From the NCBI GenBank assembly GCA_002495065.1, contig DADT01000077.1, positions 1,327-40,547 of the forward strand: 39,221 nucleotides of DNA, in the 5' to 3' direction. The notes beneath the pieces are model-generated. The model made no database searches. It was not told where the DNA came from and saw only the letters and a list, made by a program, of their open reading frames with translations. The position numbers were made by a program, and so were the translations under genes. Position 1 is the stretch's first letter, and each line of letters starts with the position of its first letter. Origin of the DNA: Methanoregula sp. UBA471 (GTDB lineage Archaea; Halobacteriota; Methanomicrobia; Methanomicrobiales; Methanospirillaceae). This document shows positions 8,614-16,698 of the stretch, one piece after another.

Positions 8614-9309
8614 ATGAAAACTCATGTTTTCCATTTGTTTGAATTCGCAAAAAACTATTGTTATTCGCGGTTCAAATTCCTAAAACCAAATCCTAAAAAT
8701 TATTCAACAATACTCGGAGTCGGTTCGATAGTGCCAGTTCAAATCGAAGCTTATTTTCTCGCTTTAAATAAGTATGTTGACGAAAAATCCACAGTTTTGG
8801 ATGTCGGATTCGGTTTGGGATATGGTCTGAACATTTTAGCAATAAAATCAAGCGAAGTAAATGGGGTAGAAATTGATACAAAAGTATTGGAATATTGCCG
8901 TCATACTATTGATGGAAGAAATCCACGTTTGAAGGTTTTAGACATTTTTGATGGCTGCCACCTGCCGTTCCCGGATAATTTTTTTGACGTGGTTACCTGT
9001 GTAGATGTAATTGAGCATGTTGAAGATTTTAATAGTTTAATTCAAGAAATGTTGCGTGTGTCAAGGAAAGGTGTATTTTTAAGCACGCCAAACAGGAGAC
9101 CAGAATACACCAACAAAGATGGCAGTCCAAAAAATTACTGGCATTTACGGGAATGGAGTTTTGAAGAATTTGAGGCAATTGTAAAGAAATTTGGCCTAAT
9201 TGATTGGAATTGTATAAATGGACCCTTCGAAGGTCCTTTTTCGATTTCAAAAAACATATCTGATGACACTCTTGCTCTTTCACCGTTTATTTTTAAGTCA
9301 ACAACTTGA
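8614..9309 (+). CDS. Class I SAM-dependent methyltransferase
   Basis: The 231-residue protein has the Rossmann-like methyltransferase core. The SAM-binding glycine loop LDVGFGLGYG is at residues 62-71, an acidic residue in VEID at 85-88, and the post-core DVIEHVED at 131-138, followed by FLSTPNRR. The fold is certain; the acceptor is not. In this setting an O-methylated sugar is a reasonable inference. The ribosome site is AAGGAAAT just upstream. The gene is distinctly AT-rich compared with galU or rfbG, hinting at acquisition from elsewhere. It lies 10 bases upstream of a second methyltransferase, so the two are probably co-transcribed. Confidence 0.85.
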   Translation: MKTHVFHLFEFAKNYCYSRFKFLKPNPKNYSTILGVGSIVPVQIEAYFLALNKYVDEKSTVLDVGFGLGYGLNILAIKSSEVNGVEIDTKVLEYCRHTIDGRNPRLKVLDIFDGCHLPFPDNFFDVVTCVDVIEHVEDFNSLIQEMLRVSRKGVFLSTPNRRPEYTNKDGSPKNYWHLREWSFEEFEAIVKKFGLIDWNCINGPFEGPFSISKNISDDTLALSPFIFKSTT

Positions 9310-9319
9310 GGGACAGTAA

Positions 9320-9985
9320 ATGATTGATAATGATAGTCATATTATTCGGAAAGTGAATGGTAACAGATGGGGGCAAGCCCAGGAATTTGAATTAAAATTT
9401 GCTCAAAATACTATTGATTCTGATGACGATTGGAATCAATGGTGGTACGAAAAATTTGATCGGTACTCACTCCTTGAGCATAAAAATTTTAATAATGTTC
9501 TGGAAGTTGGTTGTGGCCCCCATACCAATATCAGATTTATCTTACCTCAGATAAAATTTACAAAGATCTGGCTTGAGGATCCACTCATCCAATATTATAT
9601 TACTCATAATTTAACAAAATCAAATTCATTTATTAATTTTCTGAAAAAGAAATTCGGGAAAAATAAAATTAATTATCTCCTGGAATTGTATTCTGATTTA
9701 AATAGTAAAGTTGACTTATCGTCATCAAAACTTGAAGATCTGCCATACAAAGACAATCAAATGGATTTGATTATATGCATAAATGTTCTGGACCACGTCA
9801 ATGATTATGACAGATGTATGCAGGAATTATATAGAGTATTGAATGATGCCGGCATTTTGATACTTGGTCAGGATTTATCAAATCAGGACGATATGATAAA
9901 TTGTCCAGAATCTTATTCAGATATCGGGCATCCAATAAAAGTTGATTTACCCTCGATTAATCAAACCATAGAGGTAAGATATTAA
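9320..9985 (+). CDS. Class I SAM-dependent methyltransferase, apparently truncated by an in-frame stop
   Basis: A 221-residue product with the SAM-binding motif LEVGCGPHTN (residues 61-70) and later DLIICINVLDHVNDY and an ELYRVLNDAGILIL strand typical of the methyltransferase core. GAGGGA precedes the ATG as ribosome site. The frame stops at TAA 9983-9985, but the same frame stays open for another 32 codons with protein-like sequence and ends in TGA overlapping the next gene's ATG. The intact ancestor was therefore probably 254 residues. The missing tail includes the segment EGRNPSAHYGT that I associate with the end of such methyltransferases. The gene may be inactive or retain partial function. 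It is AT-rich like its neighbours. Confidence 0.8.
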   Translation: MIDNDSHIIRKVNGNRWGQAQEFELKFAQNTIDSDDDWNQWWYEKFDRYSLLEHKNFNNVLEVGCGPHTNIRFILPQIKFTKIWLEDPLIQYYITHNLTKSNSFINFLKKKFGKNKINYLLELYSDLNSKVDLSSSKLEDLPYKDNQMDLIICINVLDHVNDYDRCMQELYRVLNDAGILILGQDLSNQDDMINCPESYSDIGHPIKVDLPSINQTIEVRY

Positions 9986-10084
9986 AAGGTGTTCGAAAAG
10001 ATATTGTTACGACATGAGGGCAGGAATCCCTCTGCTCATTATGGGACCTATCTGGGAATTTTACAGAAAAAAATTCAATTATGA
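9986..10084 (+). pseudogene. Detached C-terminal end of the preceding methyltransferase
   Basis: Read in the same frame as the upstream gene past its TAA, this stretch encodes KVFEKILLRHEGRNPSAHY and then GTYLGILQKK before a TGA at 10082-10084. That TGA overlaps the ATG of the following glycosyltransferase (ATGA), an arrangement expected only if translation once ran to this point. It has no start codon or ribosome site of its own. Confidence 0.6.
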
Positions 10085-11247
10085 TTCTTAAAAAAATCAA
10101 AAATCAAATGATTGAGGCAAATCGTCGCTATAAACGATTATTCCACAAAGATGTCATTTCATTAACTCCGGAAAAAAAAAGTGAAGAAAATGTTTTACTA
10201 TCATATATCATTTCACCGTTCAGATATTCAATAGATAATCCGGTCTTTTATTCTCATACAAACATGTGGGAATGTTTGCAGATAGCCCAAACATGGCTGA
10301 ACCATGGTTATAATGTAGATATAATTGACTGGGACAACGCATGGTTTCATCCAATCAAGGAATATTCCAAGTTTATTGATATTCATTCAAATATGGAGCG
10401 TATAGCTCCTCTTCTCGGAAAGGACTGCACAAAAATTTTGCATATTACCGGTGCACACTGGCGTTTTCAGAATGCCGCGGAAATGAAACGAATATCAGAT
10501 CTGAACACAAGGAGGGGTATCGAGTTAAAACCCAGGCGACAGGTTGTTCCAAGTCTCGGGATTGAATATGCTGATTGTGCGACGATTCTTGGGAATAAAT
10601 TCACGCAGGATACATTTGCTTATGCAAAAAAACCACTGTATCCAATACCGCTCTCATCAACGGTACAGCTACCTTTCATGGAAAAAAATTTTGAAAAAAT
10701 CCGTAAGAATTTTCTCTGGATTGGAAGTTCCGGTATGGTTCACAAAGGTCTTGATCTGGTATTGGATGCATTCAGTGAATTACCAGATTATAATTTGAAA
10801 ATATGTGGACCAGTACATCAAGAACCGGATTTTGAAGAAGCGTACTTTAAGGAATTGTATAAGTCAGATAATGTAAAAACGCTGGGATTTGTGGATGTGA
10901 ACAGCTATCAGTTCGGAGAGATTATTAAAAATACCAATGCCCTCATATATCCATCATGTTCTGAAGGTCAGGCCGGTAGCGTTATCACCTGCCTCCACGC
11001 AGGAATAATCCCCGTAATAAGTTATGAGTCCGGTGTTGATGTTGAAGATTTTGGAATTATTTTAAAGAAAAATTCTGTCGAAGAAATTGTCAATTCTATC
11101 AAAGATCTTTCCAAAAAATCCGGAAATGAATTGCACATGATGTCCAAAAAAGCATGGTTGTATGCCCGGTCTCATCATACCCGGGAAAAATTTTCAGAGT
11201 CCTATGAAAATTTTGTTAACCACATGATTACCTCCGGAAATGAGTAA
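10081..11247 (+). CDS. Glycosyltransferase, GT-B fold (family 1/4-like)
   Basis: A 388-residue cytoplasmic glycosyltransferase. The C-terminal half is the recognisable part: WIGSSGMVHKGLDLVLDAF starts the second Rossmann domain, then LKICGPV, VKTLGFV, ALIYPSCSEGQAGSVITCL and GIIPVIS. The donor-binding EX7E motif appears with only its first Glu (Glu295); the second position is Thr303, so donor contacts may differ from standard GT4 enzymes. The N-terminal half is not recognisable by eye. The ATG overlaps the TGA that ends the readthrough frame of the upstream methyltransferase, and the 3' end overlaps the next glycosyltransferase by 8 bases, so translation is coupled. Donor and acceptor are unknown. 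Confidence 0.82.
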   Translation: MILKKIKNQMIEANRRYKRLFHKDVISLTPEKKSEENVLLSYIISPFRYSIDNPVFYSHTNMWECLQIAQTWLNHGYNVDIIDWDNAWFHPIKEYSKFIDIHSNMERIAPLLGKDCTKILHITGAHWRFQNAAEMKRISDLNTRRGIELKPRRQVVPSLGIEYADCATILGNKFTQDTFAYAKKPLYPIPLSSTVQLPFMEKNFEKIRKNFLWIGSSGMVHKGLDLVLDAFSELPDYNLKICGPVHQEPDFEEAYFKELYKSDNVKTLGFVDVNSYQFGEIIKNTNALIYPSCSEGQAGSVITCLHAGIIPVISYESGVDVEDFGIILKKNSVEEIVNSIKDLSKKSGNELHMMSKKAWLYARSHHTREKFSESYENFVNHMITSGNE

Positions 11248-12439
11248 TCCCATGAGAATCCTTTACGATCACCAGATCTTTACTCAACAACATTACGGGG
11301 GGGTGTCCCGATATTTTTGCGAACTGATGTCCCAGTTTTCAAAAGATCCCACTATGGATTTTTCTATCGCTCTTCGCTGCTCCCAGAATAAAAATTTGCA
11401 AAAATGTTACGAATTAGATGAATATTGGTCAAACAGAAATAATTTCTTCTCACGTACACAATTATTTTCTTTCATTCAGAAAGTGACCCACCGGGATATT
11501 CTTACCTTTTTGCTCAATAATAAAATTTTATGTATCGGCCAACAGGAATCTGTTCGAGAATTAAAAAAACAGAATTTCGATATTTTTCATCCGACTTACT
11601 ATGATCCTTATTTCCTGAAACATCTTGGGAAAAAACCTTTTGTTCTCACCGTCTATGACATGATTCACGAGGTGCATCCCGAATATTTTTCACCAGAGAG
11701 TCCTACAGCACGATGGAAAAAGCAACTGATTGAAAAAGCAGGTAGTATTATTGCAATATCTGAAAGCACAAAAAAGGATATTATAAAATTTATCGATGTT
11801 GACCCGGAAAAAATTCAGGTTATTTATCTCGGCAGTCCATTTGAAAGTATGATCGATTCGGATGAAGCGATTGACATTCCTTCACATTCTCCGATGTATG
11901 GAAAATCCTATATCTTATTTGTGGGGAACAGATCCAGCTATAAAAATTTCAAATTTTTAATTGAGACAATCGCACCGTTATTAGTGAAGGATAACGAATT
12001 GCAGGTATGTTGTGCCGGGGGTGAGCCTTTCACTCCTCCTGAAATTTTATTTCTGAAAAACTTACAAATTTCCCATAAAGTACACCATGTTCAACCGAAT
12101 GAACGCAGTATGAAAAAATTATACAAAAATGCACTCGTATTTATCTTTCCTTCTCTCTACGAAGGGTTTGGACTACCTGTTCTTGAAGCGTTTTCCAGCG
12201 GTTGCCCGGCCCTTTTAAGTAATACCAGTTCACTCCCGGAAATCGGCGGAGATGCTGCTTTATATTTCGATCCGCATGATTCGGCAACGTTAAAGGATGC
12301 CTTTGAACACATTATTTCTGATAATTCCCTCCGGATTAAGTTAATCCTCAAGGGATACGAACGTTCGATACTATTTTCCTGGGAAAAAACTGCCAGTGCG
12401 ACGAAAAACGTCTATGAAAATGCAATTAACGTAAAATAA
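11240..12439 (+). CDS. Glycosyltransferase family 4
   Basis: A 399-residue retaining GT-B enzyme. The N-terminus ILYDHQIF...YGGVSRYFCEL is typical of mannosyltransferase-like GT4 proteins. The second domain starts at YILFVGNRSSYKNF. The donor-binding EX7E motif is complete (Glu308 and Glu316 in EGFGLPVLEAF) and is followed by SLPEIGGDAALYFDP. The gene overlaps the previous glycosyltransferase by 8 bases. A second ATG at 11252 (MRILYDHQIF) would match the usual start of relatives and may be the true one. The convergent gene ends only about 40 bases downstream. The sugar transferred cannot be stated. Confidence 0.88.
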   Translation: MSNPMRILYDHQIFTQQHYGGVSRYFCELMSQFSKDPTMDFSIALRCSQNKNLQKCYELDEYWSNRNNFFSRTQLFSFIQKVTHRDILTFLLNNKILCIGQQESVRELKKQNFDIFHPTYYDPYFLKHLGKKPFVLTVYDMIHEVHPEYFSPESPTARWKKQLIEKAGSIIAISESTKKDIIKFIDVDPEKIQVIYLGSPFESMIDSDEAIDIPSHSPMYGKSYILFVGNRSSYKNFKFLIETIAPLLVKDNELQVCCAGGEPFTPPEILFLKNLQISHKVHHVQPNERSMKKLYKNALVFIFPSLYEGFGLPVLEAFSSGCPALLSNTSSLPEIGGDAALYFDPHDSATLKDAFEHIISDNSLRIKLILKGYERSILFSWEKTASATKNVYENAINVK

Positions 12440-12477
12440 TTCCCCTGCGCAACCGATTCGATGGATCCGGTACGTCC

Positions 12478-13383
12478 TCACGAATCCATTCTGCGACCAA
12501 AAGTTTTTTTCCGGGCAAATTGCAGTATAAGAGACCCGGTATTTGTCATGCATAACCAGGGATTATGTTTAAAAGATTTCCATAAATACGGAATACCTTC
12601 ACGTATCATCAATACATGAATATAATCCAAACCTCCTTTTACATAAACGAAATTATATGCCTTTTCTTTGAAGGATAAAATCTCTGGAGGTAACTGATTG
12701 TTCGAAAATAATTTATTCAGGATGTACTCAAATTCGTGAACATACTTATGCATGAATGCGGAACTTTTCGCATCCGGATAAATTTTTGCAATCGAGAAGG
12801 GTTTCTGGATATACCCGATTTTATATTTTAGTCCGATCCGTATCCAGTAATCCAGATCCATTGCAAGATTAAGATTTATATCAACATCACCAATTGTTTC
12901 GAATACTTCCTTCCGGAGGAAAACAGAGGGTTGAAGGATATCATCCCTGCCACATATGAGATTTTTCAGATTGAAGTCGCCACAATGTTCCAGGTGCTGG
13001 TTGTTTCCCTTTTCGTCGGTTGTAATGCCATCTCCATAAACCATCCCAACATCAGGATGCTCTGAAAAATAGTTGACTGCTGTTGCAACCGCTTCGGGCA
13101 AATAAGAATCATCTGCATTCAGATAGGCAATGATATCCCCTTTTGCCATTCTCCAGCCTTTGTTTATTGCGTCAGCCTGCCCTTTATCCGGTTCGGATAT
13201 CCATTGCAAATCATTTTCATATTTTCTTAAAATTGAATGAGTTTGATCCGTTGATACGGCATCAATAACGATGTATTCAATATTTTTATACGTCTGATTG
13301 AGTACACTCACTATCGTTTCTTCAATGTAAGGCCCCTTATTGAATGAAGGAGTAATTATCGAAACAAGAGGTTTTTGTATCAT
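12478..13383 (-). CDS. Glycosyltransferase family 2
   Basis: An inverting GT-A enzyme of about 301 residues. It opens with PLVSIITPSFNKGPYIEETI, has the nucleotide-binding VIDAVSTD and the metal-binding acidic segment LNADDSY (residues 89-94), and later the acceptor-side MDLDYWIRIG. I place the start at the ATG at 13383, preceded by GGAAGA, because GT2 proteins begin close to this strand. The frame stays open to a TTG at 13446, which would add 21 unlikely residues. It is convergent with the GT4 gene and lies downstream of the GT10 gene on the same strand, probably in one transcript. Confidence 0.87.
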   Translation of the reverse strand: MIQKPLVSIITPSFNKGPYIEETIVSVLNQTYKNIEYIVIDAVSTDQTHSILRKYENDLQWISEPDKGQADAINKGWRMAKGDIIAYLNADDSYLPEAVATAVNYFSEHPDVGMVYGDGITTDEKGNNQHLEHCGDFNLKNLICGRDDILQPSVFLRKEVFETIGDVDINLNLAMDLDYWIRIGLKYKIGYIQKPFSIAKIYPDAKSSAFMHKYVHEFEYILNKLFSNNQLPPEILSFKEKAYNFVYVKGGLDYIHVLMIREGIPYLWKSFKHNPWLCMTNTGSLILQFARKKTFGRRMDS

Positions 13384-13470
13384 AGTTAAATTCTTCCAGT
13401 GAATTTCCCTGAATGCAATACACATTTGTTGACGATATTGTCCCAAATAGATTTTGAATAATTTTTCATC

Positions 13471-14493
13471 TTATCCTATATCCAGTTCACCCAGAACCGT
13501 ATCCGCAAAATATTCCGCCCCAAAGGGAACGATTTTTTCACTTTTCATGAATTTTTCAATCGAGTGCACATGCTCCAGGTAATCATCTTCCGGCATCTGG
13601 TCCAGGTAATCAAACAGTTTGGAATAATCGGAGAATTTTCTTTTATCAATGAAACAGTCCTCCGGGATGTAATCCGCTATATTCGGAGCCCCGAGGTATA
13701 CCGGGATGCATCCTGCAAAAAAGCAGTCAAAAAGTTTCTCCGTGATATACCCCGGGATATCGCGTGCATTCTCGTAACAGATCGAGAATTTGTAGTGTTT
13801 CAGGATCTCACGCTTGGAGATAATTTTGCCCCGGTACGAGGGATACTGCGGGAAAAGTAACCGGTACACAGGCCGGAGGACGGGTTCGAATGGCGCAAAA
13901 TACCGGGGCAGGGAAAGATCCCATCCTTTACCAAAGAGATCGAACTGTGCCGGCTGGTTTTCTTCGAACCAGCGGATCGCCCGCACTCTCTCGGAGTAGA
14001 GTTCAAGCGGGTGATGATTGGTTTTGTTTCCTGCTATCAGGCAGCAGAATTTCTCTTTTTCACGAATGTCAAATGCAACCGGGTCCGGAATTCTGTTCGG
14101 TAAAAAAAACTTGAATATTTTTTTATTGTCGACGATATCATCGCGCCAGGTAAAGACCTTTTTGAAATGCCGGTAGTTTTCCGGATTCCAGTTATCGGGT
14201 TTGATAATTTCATTTTCAAACACAAACAGGTACAGATTGCTGTAATTCATGTCAACTAATTTTTTAAAATACCGGTTGCGATCCCCGGGGTAATCAAGAA
14301 AAATAATCGCATCGTAGGTGTCAAGGGGTTCGGTATCGATTGTAGAAAGCGTTATGCCCTTTTCTCTGGCAACCCGGGCGAGATGGTGAAAGGGATATAA
14401 TAAATCGTCTCCGATAGGGGCCTGGATCTCCGGGTTAAACATCCGGTTATTATTGTATACAGGGTAAAAATTGTAAAAACCAAGCTTCGTCAT
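13471..14493 (-). CDS. Glycosyltransferase family 10 (alpha-1,3/4-fucosyltransferase-like)
   Basis: Predicted to transfer L-fucose from GDP-fucose to a glycan. The 340-residue protein contains the hallmark GT10 C-terminal block at about residues 234-268: YKFSICYENARDIPGYITEK, then LFDCFFAGCIPVYLGAP. Shortly after comes DYIPEDCFIDKRKF. This block binds GDP-fucose in bacterial and animal enzymes. GDP-fucose could be made by gmd and the fucose synthase of the same window. The ATG at 14493 is taken as start; a TTG two codons earlier is possible. The gene is transcribed away from rfbF, and the 5' ends share the short spacer at 14494-14659. The acceptor is unknown. Confidence 0.85.
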   Translation of the reverse strand: MTKLGFYNFYPVYNNNRMFNPEIQAPIGDDLLYPFHHLARVAREKGITLSTIDTEPLDTYDAIIFLDYPGDRNRYFKKLVDMNYSNLYLFVFENEIIKPDNWNPENYRHFKKVFTWRDDIVDNKKIFKFFLPNRIPDPVAFDIREKEKFCCLIAGNKTNHHPLELYSERVRAIRWFEENQPAQFDLFGKGWDLSLPRYFAPFEPVLRPVYRLLFPQYPSYRGKIISKREILKHYKFSICYENARDIPGYITEKLFDCFFAGCIPVYLGAPNIADYIPEDCFIDKRKFSDYSKLFDYLDQMPEDDYLEHVHSIEKFMKSEKIVPFGAEYFADTVLGELDIG

Positions 14494-14630
14494 GCTCAAT
14501 CAGGTTTCATAGATATTCTTCATAGAGTTCTAAATACCTGCCTCTGCGGGAACTAACTAAAGAGAGATCCCACGAGAAACAGGAATAATGGTTCAGGCGG
14601 AGATACATTTTTTGCATCCGCTCATAAATA

Positions 14631-14638
14631 GTATAAAA
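14631..14638 (+). promoter_or_regulatory. TATA box of the rfbF operon
   Basis: GTATAAAA lies about 26 bases before the GTG at 14660. That spacing would put the transcription start at the start codon, giving a leaderless rfbF mRNA, and argues against the upstream in-frame ATG at 14588. Confidence 0.5.
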
Positions 14639-14659
14639 ATAATTTATTGTATATTCCGG

Positions 14660-15442
14660 GTGGTTGACACGAAAGTTGTGATTCTTGCAGGGGGACTGGG
14701 TACTCGTCTGAGCGAAGAAACCGTTGTCAGGCCCAAACCCATGGTGGAAATCGGAGGTAAGCCCATCTTATGGCATATCATGAAGATGTATTCCCATTTC
14801 GGTTTTAATGATTTCATCATATGTCTCGGGTACAAAGGATACATGATCAAGGAATATTTTGCAAACTACAACCTGCACATGTCAGACGTCACCATCGATA
14901 TAAAAAACAATACCCTGGAAACCCATCACAATTTTTCCGAACCCTGGAAAGTTTCGTTGATTGATACCGGTGATACAACCATGACCGGCGGAAGGGTGAA
15001 AAGAATTCAGCCCTATATCGGGGATGAACCGTTTATGCTCACCTACGGGGACGGGGTATCCGATGTTAACATTCCCGAATTATTAAAATTTCATTCCGCA
15101 AAGAAAAAAATCGGGACCCTGACTGCCATCCGGCCTCCCGGGAGATTTGGCGTACTGGAAATCCGTAATGATCAGACCATCACCTCTTTCCTCGAAAAAC
15201 CCCCGGGAAACGGGGGGCACATCAATGGCGGTTTCTTTGCCTTTGAACCGGATGTATTTGATTATCTCAAGGACGATTCAACCGTTCTTGAAAGAGCACC
15301 GCTGGAATCACTCGCAAATAAAGGTCAGCTGAACGCCTTTAAACATGAAGGGTTCTGGTACGCGATGGATACCCTGCGGGATAAAAATTATCTTGAAGAG
15401 GAATGGGCAACCGGAAAAGCTCCCTGGAAGCTGTGGAAGTAA
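14660..15442 (+). CDS. rfbF: Glucose-1-phosphate cytidylyltransferase
   Basis: Couples CTP and glucose-1-phosphate to CDP-glucose, the entry to CDP-linked dideoxysugars (also called ddhA). The signature KVVILAGGLGTRLSEET and then RPKPMVEIGGKPILWHIMK is essentially diagnostic, and LTYGDGVSDV carries the metal-binding Asp. With a GTG start at 14660 the product is 260 residues, the usual family length. The longer frame from ATG 14588 adds 24 residues upstream of the normal N-terminus and would lie upstream of the likely transcription start. The stop overlaps the rfbG start (TAATG). It is the first gene of a five-gene CDP-sugar operon. Confidence 0.93.
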   Translation: MVDTKVVILAGGLGTRLSEETVVRPKPMVEIGGKPILWHIMKMYSHFGFNDFIICLGYKGYMIKEYFANYNLHMSDVTIDIKNNTLETHHNFSEPWKVSLIDTGDTTMTGGRVKRIQPYIGDEPFMLTYGDGVSDVNIPELLKFHSAKKKIGTLTAIRPPGRFGVLEIRNDQTITSFLEKPPGNGGHINGGFFAFEPDVFDYLKDDSTVLERAPLESLANKGQLNAFKHEGFWYAMDTLRDKNYLEEEWATGKAPWKLWK

Positions 15443-16539
15443 TGACCGTTCAGAAAAAACTGGCGGGTTCGTACAAAGGCAGGAAGGTCCTTATTACCGG
15501 CCATACCGGTTTCAAGGGAAGCTGGCTTGCCCTGTGGCTCGAATCGCTCGGTGCTCAGGTAATCGGGTACAGCCTTGACCCTCCGACCGACCCGTCATTT
15601 TTTCAGGCAACCGGCATCTCAAATCGCATACTCGATATTCGGGGAGATATCCGGGACAGGGACAAAATTTTTGGAATTATTCAGGAACACCGCCCGGCGT
15701 ATATCTTTCACCTTGCCGCACAACCGCTCGTCCGCTTTTCGTATAACCAGCCTCTCGAGACCTTTGACGTAAACGTGATGGGAACTGCACATATCCTCGA
15801 AGCAGTGCGGTTAACTCATTATCCGGTCACCTGTGTCTGCATTACGAGTGACAAATGCTATGCAAACCGGGAGTGCGACTACGCGTACCAGGAACAGGAT
15901 CCCCTTGGCGGGCATGACCCATACAGTGCAAGCAAAGCGGCGGCCGAACTGGTCATTGCCTCCTACCGGAAAAGTTTTTTCACCGAAGGGAAGGAACCAG
16001 TCGTTTCCTTATCATCGGTCCGGGCAGGCAACATCATCGGCGGCGGGGACTGGGCAGAAGACCGGATCGTGCCGGATTGTGTACGGGCCCTCGTAAAAGG
16101 CAATCCGGTCGAGGTGAGGAATCCTCGTGCAGTCAGGCCATGGCAATTCGTGCTCGATCCACTCTTCGGATACCTGTGGCTCGCATTAAACATGAGAAAA
16201 GAACCGGAAAAATACGCCGGTGCATGGAATTTTGGTCCGGATTATTCGATCACCACTGATGTCCAGGCGCTTGCAGAAAAAATTATCCGGGAATGGGGCA
16301 GCGGGACGTGGAAGGTACCCTCCCTGAACGAAAATGCCCCCCACGAAGCCGGGTATCTCAAACTGGACAGCACCAAATCCATGGTCGGGCTGGGGTGGAA
16401 ACCAGCGTATGCCATTGACGATGCTGTCCGGAAAACAATCGGCTGGTACAGGAAATATTATGCGGGGAATGCCGACATGTACGAATTTTCTTTACAGCAG
16501 GTTGAGCGGTATATGCAGGATGTCACTCACCAGAAATAG
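15442..16539 (+). CDS. rfbG: CDP-glucose 4,6-dehydratase
   Basis: Converts CDP-glucose to CDP-4-keto-6-deoxyglucose (also called ddhB). The 365-residue extended short-chain dehydrogenase has GHTGFKG at residues 20-26, TSDKCYAN in the active-site region and the catalytic Tyr161-x3-Lys165 in DPYSASK. GNIIGGGDWAEDRIVPD is typical of RfbG. The ATG at 15442 overlaps the rfbF stop by one base; the frame is open further upstream, but only inside rfbF. Together with rfbF and rfbH it gives the core of 3,6-dideoxyhexose synthesis. Confidence 0.93.
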   Translation: MTVQKKLAGSYKGRKVLITGHTGFKGSWLALWLESLGAQVIGYSLDPPTDPSFFQATGISNRILDIRGDIRDRDKIFGIIQEHRPAYIFHLAAQPLVRFSYNQPLETFDVNVMGTAHILEAVRLTHYPVTCVCITSDKCYANRECDYAYQEQDPLGGHDPYSASKAAAELVIASYRKSFFTEGKEPVVSLSSVRAGNIIGGGDWAEDRIVPDCVRALVKGNPVEVRNPRAVRPWQFVLDPLFGYLWLALNMRKEPEKYAGAWNFGPDYSITTDVQALAEKIIREWGSGTWKVPSLNENAPHEAGYLKLDSTKSMVGLGWKPAYAIDDAVRKTIGWYRKYYAGNADMYEFSLQQVERYMQDVTHQK

Positions 16540-16698
16540 TGCATAGTTTACCAGATTTCAAAAATGTCTTTCGGTATAGGAAAAAAATCCTTATCGGTTT
16601 GAGTTGTAATACATGATAGAAACAGTCTGATCTTCGTTTTTTACTGGAAGAATCAGACACGGTGATGCCTGAAAAGATTCCCTATCGTGAGTGTGGTC

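Noticed and set aside
13870..13900. T-loop-like GGTTCGAAT suggesting a tRNA
   Set aside because: It lies inside the GT10 coding sequence and no cloverleaf can be formed around it.
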